The notes beneath the pieces are model-generated. The model searched no databases and had not been told where the DNA came from. It saw nothing but the letters and a program-made list of their open reading frames with translations. From an uncultured Parabacteroides sp. (lineage in GTDB: Bacteria; Bacteroidota; Bacteroidia; Bacteroidales; Tannerellaceae): a stretch of 13,277 nucleotides of DNA. This document shows, piece by piece, positions 7,631 through 13,277 of the stretch; the stretch's first letter is position 1, and every line of letters starts with the position of its first letter. The translations under genes were made by a program, and so were the position numbers. Location: assembly GCA_900552465.1 (NCBI GenBank), contig URZO01000111.1, forward strand, positions 1 to 13,277. Direction: 5' to 3'.

Positions 7631-7638
7631 CAAAGATA
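7631..7638 (-). promoter_or_regulatory. Possible -7 box for the ATPase gene
   Basis: TATCTTTG on the - strand fits TAnnTTTG, 22 bases before the ATG at 7608 and immediately after the proA stop. No TTTG is seen at the right distance upstream, so this is a weak promoter call; transcription may simply continue from proA. Confidence 0.4.
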
Positions 7639-7639
7639 A

Positions 7640-8887
7640 TTAATCTTTTCTCGTCTGTCCCTCCCCTTCGATAATATATTTATAAGTCGTCAGTTCCGGC
7701 AGCGCCATCGGCCCGCGGGCGTGTAGCTTCTGCGTGCTGATGCCTATTTCGGCGCCGAAGCCGAACTGGGCGCCGTCGGTGAAGGCTGTCGATACGTTGG
7801 TGTAGACACAGGCGGCGTCGACCATTTGCTGGAAGCGGCGGACGGCTTCGGCAGACTCGCTGACGATGCTTTCGCTGTGTTTCGAACTGTAGCGGGTAAT
7901 GTGTGCCAATGCTTCATCGAGAGAAGCGACGGTGCGGACCGACATCTTGTAGTCGAGGAACTCGGTGCCGAAGCTCTCCTCCGTGGCCGGTTGGAGCAAG
8001 GCGGCAGGATAATGTCCGGCAAGGGCGGCGAAGGCCGGTTCGTCGGCATAGATCGTGACGTTGCTGTCTGCTAACTTGCCACATATATAAGGTAAGTCTG
8101 CCAGCCGGTAGGTGTGTACGATCAGGCAGTCCAGTGCGTTGCAGACACTGACGCGGCGCGTCTTGGCATTGTTCACGATCTCGCGGCCTTTCTCCTTGTC
8201 GCCCTCCTTGTCGAAATAAGTATGGCAGATGCCGGCGCCGGTTTCGATCACCGGGACGCGCGCATGGTCGCGAACAAAGTTAATCAGCGAACTGCTTCCG
8301 CGCGGGATGATGAGGTCCACCAGGCCGACCGCATTCAACAGCTCCGTCGTCGCCTCGCGGTCGGGCGGGAGAAGGATGCAGATGGCCGGGTCGATATCCT
8401 GCGAAGCCAACACGTCGTGGATGATCGCAACCAAAGCGCGGTTCGAGTAATCCGCATCCGAGCCCCCTTTCAGTACGCAGGCATTCCCGCTCTTGAAGCA
8501 GAGGGAAAATACGTCGAAGGTGACGTTCGGCCGGGCTTCGTATATCACGCCGATCACGCCGAAGGGAACGGTCACTTTCCGTATCACCATACCGTTCGGA
8601 CGCACCGTTTCGCTCAACAGCCTGCCGAGTGGCGACGGGAGGGAAGCCACGTTCTTCATATCTCCGGCGATGCCCGCCAGACGCTTTTCCGTCAGCTTCA
8701 GACGGTCGTATTTCGGATTTGCTGGGTCCATGCGCCGGAGGTCTTCCGCGTTGGCGGCGAGCACTTCGGCCTGGCGCGACATCAACGCGTCTGCCGTATT
8801 GAGCAGGACACGGTTGATGGTCGCGTCGTCCAGCATGACAAGCCGGCGCGAGGCGGCGAGCGTTTGTTGCAATAGTTCGTTTATCAT
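7640..8887 (-). CDS. proA: Glutamate-5-semialdehyde dehydrogenase (gamma-glutamyl phosphate reductase)
   Basis: This 415-residue enzyme reduces glutamyl 5-phosphate, made by ProB, to glutamate 5-semialdehyde with NADPH, the second step of proline synthesis. It belongs to the aldehyde dehydrogenase superfamily. Recognisable parts are PFGVIGVIYEARPNVT (108-123), LKGGSDA (139-145), VPVIETGAGICH (211-222) and the catalytic cysteine Cys249 in RRVSVCNALDCLIVH (244-258). The C-terminal part, with STAFTDGAQFGFGAEIGIST, is typical of ProA. Length is as expected for the family. It starts 2 bases after the stop of the small membrane protein gene, so it is certainly translated from the same message. ProA and ProB usually work as a pair that channels the unstable phosphate. 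Confidence 0.95.
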   Translation of the reverse strand: MINELLQQTLAASRRLVMLDDATINRVLLNTADALMSRQAEVLAANAEDLRRMDPANPKYDRLKLTEKRLAGIAGDMKNVASLPSPLGRLLSETVRPNGMVIRKVTVPFGVIGVIYEARPNVTFDVFSLCFKSGNACVLKGGSDADYSNRALVAIIHDVLASQDIDPAICILLPPDREATTELLNAVGLVDLIIPRGSSSLINFVRDHARVPVIETGAGICHTYFDKEGDKEKGREIVNNAKTRRVSVCNALDCLIVHTYRLADLPYICGKLADSNVTIYADEPAFAALAGHYPAALLQPATEESFGTEFLDYKMSVRTVASLDEALAHITRYSSKHSESIVSESAEAVRRFQQMVDAACVYTNVSTAFTDGAQFGFGAEIGISTQKLHARGPMALPELTTYKYIIEGEGQTRKD

Positions 8888-8889
8888 GA

Positions 8890-9306
8890 TTACTTCTCGT
8901 AACTTTGTATATACTTAGGATGTACGGCGTCTTTCCCCAAAACCAGGCAAAGCCCGATCACGAAACTGACGCCCCAGTTGATAAGCTGTCCGCTGCCTAA
9001 CGGATGGCCGAACAGGAGGAAGCCGTTGATAAGCCCGCCGACCAGAAACAACCCAAGGCTTGCCCAGCAGAAGGCATAGTTGGAGACGAGGCGGCGTATC
9101 GTCAGGCAGATGGCGGAGATGATAAGCAGGCAGCACACCGCAATCAGGCTGTAGGCCGCAATCTTCAGTTCGACAGGTGTTGCCGTGACAGGCAGCCCTA
9201 AATCCAGTTTATCCCCTTGTGTCAGGAGGGTGATGCCTCCAACGCCTCTGAGCAATCCTACGATAATCATCAGGAAGGATGCGAATGATAACCAATACTT
9301 TTTCAT
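8890..9306 (-). CDS. Small four-helix membrane protein between proB and proA
   Basis: A 138-residue protein with four hydrophobic segments at about 6-28, 48-70, 75-99 and 107-125, and short loops; the RR pair at 71-72 suggests a cytoplasmic loop between helices 2 and 3. No catalytic motif or named family is recognised. The start ATG at 9304-9306 follows a purine-rich stretch AAGAAGAGAGAG on the - strand, a better ribosome site than most here. It lies 18 bases after proB and 2 bases before proA, so it is translated as part of the proline operon. That position is suggestive of a linked role, such as transport or membrane stress, but nothing in the sequence shows it. It could equally be a passenger gene with a general membrane function. 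Confidence 0.8.
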   Translation of the reverse strand: MKKYWLSFASFLMIIVGLLRGVGGITLLTQGDKLDLGLPVTATPVELKIAAYSLIAVCCLLIISAICLTIRRLVSNYAFCWASLGLFLVGGLINGFLLFGHPLGSGQLINWGVSFVIGLCLVLGKDAVHPKYIQSYEK

Positions 9307-9324
9307 ACTCTCTCTTCTTTATTA

Positions 9325-10410
9325 TTAATCCAGATACAAATAATCGTAATGTATCAACGGTTTCTTATCCCGGCTGCCGATCAGCGCGCGTGCCTCCGTA
9401 CTGTCGTAACCGGCACAGCCGACACCTAACTGTACGCCCGCTTCGTTGATGATCTTCACGATGTCGTCTTTCTCGAAGTCGCCCGCAATCCGCGTCACGC
9501 CGACCAACAGGATGCTGGTTGCCTTCGGTGCCCGCAACGCCTCTTCCGCTCCCCGGTTGATGTGTATCTCGCCTTTGGCAAAGCCTTCGGAGTGGGCAAT
9601 CCACTTCTTTACGCTGCTGACAGGCTTGTCCGAAGGGATGAAGCGCGTGCAGACGGTCTGGCTGCCTTTGGCGAGCAGGTCCACGAGGATGTTGTCTTTC
9701 TTGCCGTTGGCGATGATGACCGTGATGCCTTCGTCCGCCACCTTCTGCGCAATGCTGCATTTCGTCAGCATACCGCCGCGGCCGAACGAAGACTTGCTGG
9801 CTTGCACGTATTCCGACAAATCTTCCTTGCCCCCGTTTATCTCGCGGATGACGGTCGCCGCCGGATCGGACGGATTGCCGTTGTATATCCCGTCGATGTT
9901 GCTCAGGATGATGAGGGCGTCCATGCCCATCATGGTGGCAATCAGCCCGGAAAGCTCGTCGTTGTCCGTAAACATCAGTTCTGTAACCGATATCGTGTCG
10001 TTTTCGTTCACGATGGGGATGACTTTATTTTCGAGCATCACCTCCATGCAATGCTTCTGGTTGAGGTAATGCGTGCGGCTGCCGAAGTTCTCCTTCGTGG
10101 TGAGCACCTGGCCGCAAGTCATGCCGTGTTCGCGGAACAGTTCGTAATAGCGGTTGATCAGTTTCGCCTGTCCGACAGCGGAATAAAGCTGCCGGGCGGA
10201 GACGGAGTCCAGCTTCTTGCCGGCTTTTATCTCGCTGCGTCCCGAGGCGACTGCCCCGGAAGAGATGAGGACGACCTCGACTCCTTCGCGATGCAGGTCG
10301 GCCACCTGGTCCACCAGGGCGGACATCCGGGTAATATCCAGCGTGCCGTCTTTGCGGGTGAGCACGTTGCTGCCGATCTTTACTGCTATTCTTGTAAACA
10401 GATATGCCAT
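9325..10410 (-). CDS. proB: Glutamate 5-kinase with C-terminal PUA domain
   Basis: ProB phosphorylates the side-chain carboxylate of glutamate with ATP, the first and normally proline-inhibited step of proline synthesis. From the ATG at 10410 it has 361 residues. An amino-acid kinase domain spans about 5-245: KIGSNVLT (11-18), LISSGAVASG (48-57), PIVNENDTIS (132-141), FTDNDELSGLIA (147-158), SNIDGIYNGNP (170-180) and GRGGMLTKCSIAQ (210-222). A PUA domain follows at about 272-356, as in the long ProB form of E. coli. The frame extends to a TTG at 10434, but that codon lies inside the -7 box, so the ATG is preferred. It is the first gene of the proB-membrane protein-proA operon. Confidence 0.94.
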   Translation of the reverse strand: MAYLFTRIAVKIGSNVLTRKDGTLDITRMSALVDQVADLHREGVEVVLISSGAVASGRSEIKAGKKLDSVSARQLYSAVGQAKLINRYYELFREHGMTCGQVLTTKENFGSRTHYLNQKHCMEVMLENKVIPIVNENDTISVTELMFTDNDELSGLIATMMGMDALIILSNIDGIYNGNPSDPAATVIREINGGKEDLSEYVQASKSSFGRGGMLTKCSIAQKVADEGITVIIANGKKDNILVDLLAKGSQTVCTRFIPSDKPVSSVKKWIAHSEGFAKGEIHINRGAEEALRAPKATSILLVGVTRIAGDFEKDDIVKIINEAGVQLGVGCAGYDSTEARALIGSRDKKPLIHYDYLYLD

Positions 10411-10431
10411 ATTTATGATTTTCTTATTCTG

Positions 10432-10439
10432 CAAATATA
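10432..10439 (-). promoter_or_regulatory. -7 box of the proB operon promoter
   Basis: TATATTTG on the - strand matches TAnnTTTG, ending 21 bases before the proB ATG, so the leader would be only about 10-15 bases. The -33 box is poor: TTTA occurs 22 bases upstream instead of TTTG at 19-21. No leader long enough for attenuation or a riboswitch is possible if this is the promoter. Confidence 0.6.
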
Positions 10440-10440
10440 A

Positions 10441-10594
10441 AAAATCCTTTCATAATGTAAGTAAAGAAAGCCAGAAATAAACGCATTGTCCTCTGCCGTC
10501 CTCTTTCCCGCCGGCTGCCGGGGTATTTTTGCCGGACTCCCGGATCTTTACCCATTCGAAGGTATCTGATTTTCTTTATCTTCCCACTTATTCC
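10441..10594. other. Upstream region of the proB operon, no gene
   Basis: This is the left part of a 424-base gene-free stretch (10411-10834). It holds short G/C-rich inverted bits such as CCGG-CTG-CCGG (10511-10521) and a near duplicate GTCCTCT, but no supported gene. Open frames crossing it lack ribosome sites and family resemblance. The rest of the stretch holds the 22-bp array, the terminator and the REP-like hairpin listed separately. Confidence 0.5.
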
Positions 10595-10682
10595 TTGTTC
10601 GACGGAGGTCAAACAGTTGTTCGACCCGGGTCAGACAGCTGTCCCACACTCGTCGAACAGCTGTCCGACCCGGGTCGGACAA
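10595..10682. repeat. Array of four 22-bp tandem palindromic units
   Basis: Four units start at 10595, 10617, 10639 and 10661 with an exact 22-base step. Each unit is itself close to a palindrome, so the array is really eight 11-base half-sites in alternating orientation, consensus GGGTCGRACAR. In unit 4, ten of eleven positions pair with their mirror; in unit 2, eight pair and two more are G:T. The repeat stops sharply: flanking bases do not fit. It lies between the - strand terminator at 10705-10741 and the proB promoter, so it is probably not transcribed from either side. It may be a multi-site operator or a palindromic dispersed element. Confidence 0.88.
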
Positions 10683-10704
10683 GGATTGTGTGGGGATGCG
10701 GCAG

Positions 10705-10741
10705 AAAAAACCTCCGCACAAAATGTATTTTTGTACGGAGG
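10705..10741 (-). terminator. Intrinsic terminator of the acyl-CoA synthetase operon
   Basis: On the - strand, a 13-position stem (arms 10729-10741 and 10711-10723, one mismatch, 5-base loop) is followed directly by six T residues (A run at 10705-10710 on +). It lies about 95 bases after the synthetase stop and faces away from it. There is no T run on the + side. Confidence 0.82.
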
Positions 10742-10790
10742 TAATCCAAAATATCTGCGGAGGTAAATGTAATTAATCACTGACACCTTG

Positions 10791-10824
10791 GCGCGTCATT
10801 GCGGGCTTGACCCGCAATCTCCTA
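10791..10824. repeat. REP-like hairpin, copy 1
   Basis: A perfect inverted repeat, ATTGCGGG (10798-10805) and CCCGCAAT (10811-10818), with loop CTTGA, preceded by GCGTC and followed by CTCCTACT. The same core recurs twice at the right edge of the window. It lies just after the synthetase stop. It looks like a dispersed intergenic repeat. Confidence 0.8.
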
Positions 10825-10834
10825 CTGATTTGTT

Positions 10835-12490
10835 TTATTTTGTATCCTTGTCGCGTATCTCCACACGGCGTATCTTGCCGCTGATGGTCTTGGGCAATTC
10901 GTCCACGAACTCTACGACACGCGGATATTTGTACGGGGCTGTCACTCTCTTGACATGGTCCTGCAACTCTTTGATCAGCTCTTCGCCGGCTTTGTCTTTA
11001 TACTCCTTCGACAAGACGATGGTTGCTTTTACCACCTGTCCGCGAATCTCGTCGGGAACGCCGGTTATGGCACATTCCACTACGGCCGGATGCGTCATCA
11101 AGGCGCTTTCCACTTCAAACGGGCCGATACGGTAGCCGGAGCTCTTGATCACATCGTCGGCACGGCCCACGAACCAGAGGTAGCCGTCTTCATCGCGCCA
11201 AGCCACGTCGCCCGTGTAGTACAGTCCGTCGTGCCAGGCTTCGTGCGTGAGTTCGGCATCGCGGTAATATTCTTTGAAAAGGCCGATCGGCTTGCCGCCT
11301 GTCGTATGGATCACGATTTGTCCCTGCTCGCCGTCTTCCGCACGGGTTCCGTCCGGACGCAGCAGGTCGACATCGTACTGCGGATTGGGAACGCCCATCG
11401 AACCGGGTTTCGGCTCCATCCAGGGGAATGTGGCGACGGTCAGTGTCGTTTCGGTCTGTCCGAAACCTTCCATCAGCTTGATGCCTGTCAGTTTATAGAA
11501 TGTGTCGAACACGGCGGGGTTCAATGCCTCGCCTGCGATCGTACAGTATTTGAGTGACGACAGGTCGTATTTCGTCAGGTCTTCGCGTATCAGGAAACGG
11601 AAGATCGTGGGAGGTGCGCAAAGCGAGGTGATATGGTAATCCTGTATGATCTGCAACATATTGGCAGGCGTGAACTTCTCGTGGTCGTAAACGAACACGG
11701 TTGCTCCGGCGATCCATTGTCCGTAGAGCTTTCCCCATACGGCTTTGCCCCAGCCCGTGTCGGCAATGGTCAGGTGCAAGCTGTCCTCGTTCAGATTGTG
11801 CCAGAAGCTGCCGGTCACGATGTGTCCGAGCGGATAGGTAAAGTCGTGCGCCACCATCTTCGGGTTTCCGGTCGTGCCGGAGGTGAAGTACATCAGCGAA
11901 ATGTCGTCGTTGCTGTTCGGGTGTTCCGGGCGGACAAAAGGAGCGGCGTCCTGGATGCCTTTGTGGAAATCTTCGAATCCTTCCGGGATATCGGGGCCGA
12001 TCGAAACAAGTGTTTTCACCGAAGGGGAGTCGGGCATCGCGTCTATGATATGTTTCGTGATCACCTCTTCGCCGGCGCAGACGATCATCTTGATATCGGC
12101 GGCATTGGCGCGATATACGATGTCTTTCTTTGTCAGCAGGTGGGTTGCCGGAATGACTACGGCTCCTAATTTGTGCAAGGCGATGATCGAGAACCAGAAT
12201 TCGTAGCGACGCTTCAGGATCAGCATCACCATGTCGCCGTGCCCGATCCCCAATGACTGGAAATAGGAGGCTGTCTGGTCCGTATATTTTTTCAGTTCGG
12301 CAAAGGTGAAGTCGATGTGCTCACCCTGGTCGTTTGTCCAGCATAATGCTTTTTTGTCGGGTTCTTCTTCCGCCCATGCATCTACTACGTCATATCCGAA
12401 GTTGAAGTTCTCCGGGACTTTTATCTTGAAATTCTTTATAAAATCTTCCTGCGACTCAAAGGTCGTCTTCTCCACGAATCTTTCTAACAT
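10835..12490 (-). CDS. AMP-forming acyl-CoA synthetase, medium-chain type
   Basis: A 551-residue member of the ANL superfamily that activates a carboxylic acid with ATP to an acyl-adenylate and then to acyl-CoA. Motifs in order: P-loop YFTSGTTGNPK (201-211), ADTGWGKAVWGKLYGQW (243-259, characteristic of the medium-chain acyl-CoA synthetase group), EGFGQTET (341-348), YYTGD (424-428), GRADDVIKSSGYRIGP (442-457) and the C-terminal PKTISGK with catalytic Lys539. The DTGWGK form and lack of an N-terminal acetyl-CoA synthetase extension argue against classical Acs; short, branched or medium-chain acids are the likely substrates, but the exact one cannot be read. The ATG at 12488-12490 is 23 bases after the stop of the XRE/cupin gene, making a two-gene operon that ends at the terminator near 10705. 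Activity may be controlled through Lys539 acetylation, as in relatives, but this is inference. Confidence 0.9.
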   Translation of the reverse strand: MLERFVEKTTFESQEDFIKNFKIKVPENFNFGYDVVDAWAEEEPDKKALCWTNDQGEHIDFTFAELKKYTDQTASYFQSLGIGHGDMVMLILKRRYEFWFSIIALHKLGAVVIPATHLLTKKDIVYRANAADIKMIVCAGEEVITKHIIDAMPDSPSVKTLVSIGPDIPEGFEDFHKGIQDAAPFVRPEHPNSNDDISLMYFTSGTTGNPKMVAHDFTYPLGHIVTGSFWHNLNEDSLHLTIADTGWGKAVWGKLYGQWIAGATVFVYDHEKFTPANMLQIIQDYHITSLCAPPTIFRFLIREDLTKYDLSSLKYCTIAGEALNPAVFDTFYKLTGIKLMEGFGQTETTLTVATFPWMEPKPGSMGVPNPQYDVDLLRPDGTRAEDGEQGQIVIHTTGGKPIGLFKEYYRDAELTHEAWHDGLYYTGDVAWRDEDGYLWFVGRADDVIKSSGYRIGPFEVESALMTHPAVVECAITGVPDEIRGQVVKATIVLSKEYKDKAGEELIKELQDHVKRVTAPYKYPRVVEFVDELPKTISGKIRRVEIRDKDTK

Positions 12491-12496
12491 GACTAA

Positions 12497-12517
12497 GAAT
12501 TATGAATTTTGAATTAT
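12497..12517. repeat. Three heptamers in the regulator-synthetase junction
   Basis: GAATTAT, GAATTTT and GAATTAT run head to tail across the stop codon of the regulator gene and the short linker to the synthetase gene. The stretch is very A/T-rich against its surroundings. It may be a slippage product. Confidence 0.6.
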
Positions 12518-13068
12518 AAGATGATGGCCAGGAAACTGACCTTTTCTCCGTCGAGCGCCTTCATCCCGTGTGGCAGTTCGGAGTTGAAATAGATACTGTC
12601 GCCCTCTTCGAGTATCAGTTCCTTGTTGTTGATTTGTAAAAGCAAGCGGCCTTTGAGTACCATGTTGTATTCTTGTCCGGGATGCGAATTGAGGTAGATC
12701 GGTGCGTCTTCCGCTGTCGGATGGACGGTCACCATGAACGGGTCTGCCTTGCGACCGACGAAACCGGCGGCAAGCGACTGGTATTTGTATGTTTTGGTGC
12801 GCTCTACGGCAACGCCTTTCCCTCTGCGGGTGATAAAATAACTGCTCATCTTTGGTTCGTCGCCAAACATCAGGGTTGTCAGTTCCACACCGTAGGCCTG
12901 TGAAATCTGGTGCAGCACGCTTACGGAAATATCGACTGTGCCGCTTTCTAACTCCATATATTGCTCCGGAGTCAGGTTACAGACTTTGGCAATTTCCTCG
13001 GGAGTAATCTCTAAAGCATCCCTGAGGCCGGCCAGACGTTCTGCAATTTGTTTTATCTGTTCGTTCAT
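12514..13068 (-). CDS. XRE-family regulator with C-terminal cupin sensor
   Basis: A 184-residue cytoplasmic DNA-binding protein. Residues about 5-65 form a Cro/C1-type helix-turn-helix (LAGLRDALEITPEEIAKVCN, then YMELESG and LHQISQAYGVEL). Residues about 110-182 form a single cupin barrel with H129-P-G-Q-E133, the turn LILEEGDSIYF and H167 in ELPHGMKAL, the usual metal or ligand-binding pattern of cupin_2. This HTH plus cupin layout is common in regulators that respond to small metabolites. It is first in the operon with the acyl-CoA synthetase, so it likely controls that gene and itself; an acid substrate or acyl-CoA as ligand would fit but is not shown. The start ATG is at 13066-13068, followed by a normal reading of the HTH domain. 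Confidence 0.9.
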   Translation of the reverse strand: MNEQIKQIAERLAGLRDALEITPEEIAKVCNLTPEQYMELESGTVDISVSVLHQISQAYGVELTTLMFGDEPKMSSYFITRRGKGVAVERTKTYKYQSLAAGFVGRKADPFMVTVHPTAEDAPIYLNSHPGQEYNMVLKGRLLLQINNKELILEEGDSIYFNSELPHGMKALDGEKVSFLAIIL

Positions 13069-13096
13069 ATCGTTGATTATTATGTTTATGATGCTC

Positions 13097-13104
13097 CAAA
13101 GATA
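13097..13104 (-). promoter_or_regulatory. -7 box of the regulator-synthetase operon
   Basis: TATCTTTG on the - strand fits TAnnTTTG and lies 28 bases before the regulator ATG. TTTTG occurs upstream but only about 10 bases away, so no good -33 box is seen. An activator could be needed, or the match is partial. Confidence 0.5.
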
Positions 13105-13186
13105 GGAATAAAAAGCAAAATGTATAAGAAAAGAGGAATATAATGTGATTTGGATATTTTAAGGGGTATGCCAAAAGTCAGTTCTA

Positions 13187-13277
13187 ACGCTTTAGCGTGT
13201 CATTGCGGGCTTGCCCCGCAACCTTATACTAAATTGATTTGTAATGATTAGTATGAGATGGCGGGTCAAGCCCGCCA
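13187..13277. repeat. Paired REP-like hairpins in inverted orientation (copies 2 and 3)
   Basis: Copy 2 has arms TTGCGGG (13203-13209) and CCCGCAA (13215-13221). Copy 3, in reverse orientation, has arms TGGCGGG (13259-13265) and CCCGCCA (13271-13277) with loop TCAAG. Between them, ATACTAA (13226-13232) mirrors TTAGTAT (13248-13254). The whole is therefore a large imperfect inverted repeat of about 30-base arms around a 15-base centre, each arm carrying its own hairpin. A further small palindrome, ACGCT-TT-AGCGT, is at 13187-13198. The element probably continues past the window edge. Confidence 0.8.

Noticed and set aside
8114..8875. + strand open frame opposite proA (253 codons)
   Set aside because: Shadow of proA; His/Arg/Val-rich with no motif.
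10411..10434. N-terminal extension of ProB to a TTG start
   Set aside because: The TTG lies within the TATATTTG promoter box, and the ATG at 10410 gives the usual ProB N-terminus.
9562..10440. Long + strand open frame opposite proB (292 codons)
   Set aside because: It mirrors proB and shows no recognisable domain. Open antisense frames are common in such G/C-rich codon usage.
10424..10612. Small - strand frame (62 codons) upstream of proB
   Set aside because: No ribosome site or homology; it runs through the proB promoter and begins in the repeat array.
10595..10682. CRISPR array
   Set aside because: The units are contiguous with no unique spacers between them and only 22 bases long; no cas gene is present in the window.
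10529..10744. Small + strand frame spanning the 22-bp array
   Set aside because: It translates the repeat in drifting frame (22 is not a multiple of 3), lacks a ribosome site and overlaps the terminator stem.

Overview
The window looks like a chromosomal stretch from a gut Bacteroidales bacterium, most probably Parabacteroides or a close relative. The argF' product is of the Bacteroides N-succinylornithine carbamoyltransferase type. Several starts are preceded by the Bacteroidetes -7 box TAnnTTTG, and the argF' promoter also has a TTTG -33 box 19 bases upstream. Shine-Dalgarno sequences are weak. The genes are mostly housekeeping; the less ordinary material lies between them. The genus is an inference from protein character, not from a search.

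Left part (1-3737). The end of a small, acidic, Ala/Glu/Thr-rich lipoprotein gene is closed by a clear intrinsic terminator. A compact TonB-dependent outer-membrane receptor follows on the + strand. It converges on a type II NADH dehydrogenase gene (ndh) on the - strand.

Middle part (3738-10440). Everything here is on the - strand. In transcription order it runs proB (glutamate 5-kinase), a small four-helix membrane protein, proA (glutamate-5-semialdehyde dehydrogenase), an AAA-ATPase/PD-(D/E)XK protein, argF', apbE (flavin transferase lipoprotein) and ndh. proB, the membrane protein and proA are packed with gaps of 18 and 2 bases and look like one operon driven by a promoter just before proB. 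The ATPase gene may ride on that transcript or use its own -7 box. argF' has a near-consensus promoter and its own terminator. ProB and ProA together turn glutamate into glutamate semialdehyde, the precursor of proline, while ArgF' belongs to arginine synthesis through succinylated intermediates. The block therefore groups two glutamate-derived amino-acid pathways.

Right part (10441-13277). A 424-base gene-free stretch between the starts of proB and the end of the next operon holds four exact 22-bp tandem palindromic units, an intrinsic terminator for the - strand operon to its right, and a REP-like hairpin. Next comes a two-gene - strand operon: an XRE/cupin regulator followed 23 bases later by an AMP-forming acyl-CoA synthetase of the medium-chain type. 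The right edge holds two more copies of the REP-like hairpin in inverted orientation.

I found no RNA genes, insertion sequence, CRISPR array or evident new defence or biosynthetic system. The best candidate for something undescribed is the array of 11-bp half-sites in alternating orientation at 10595-10682.
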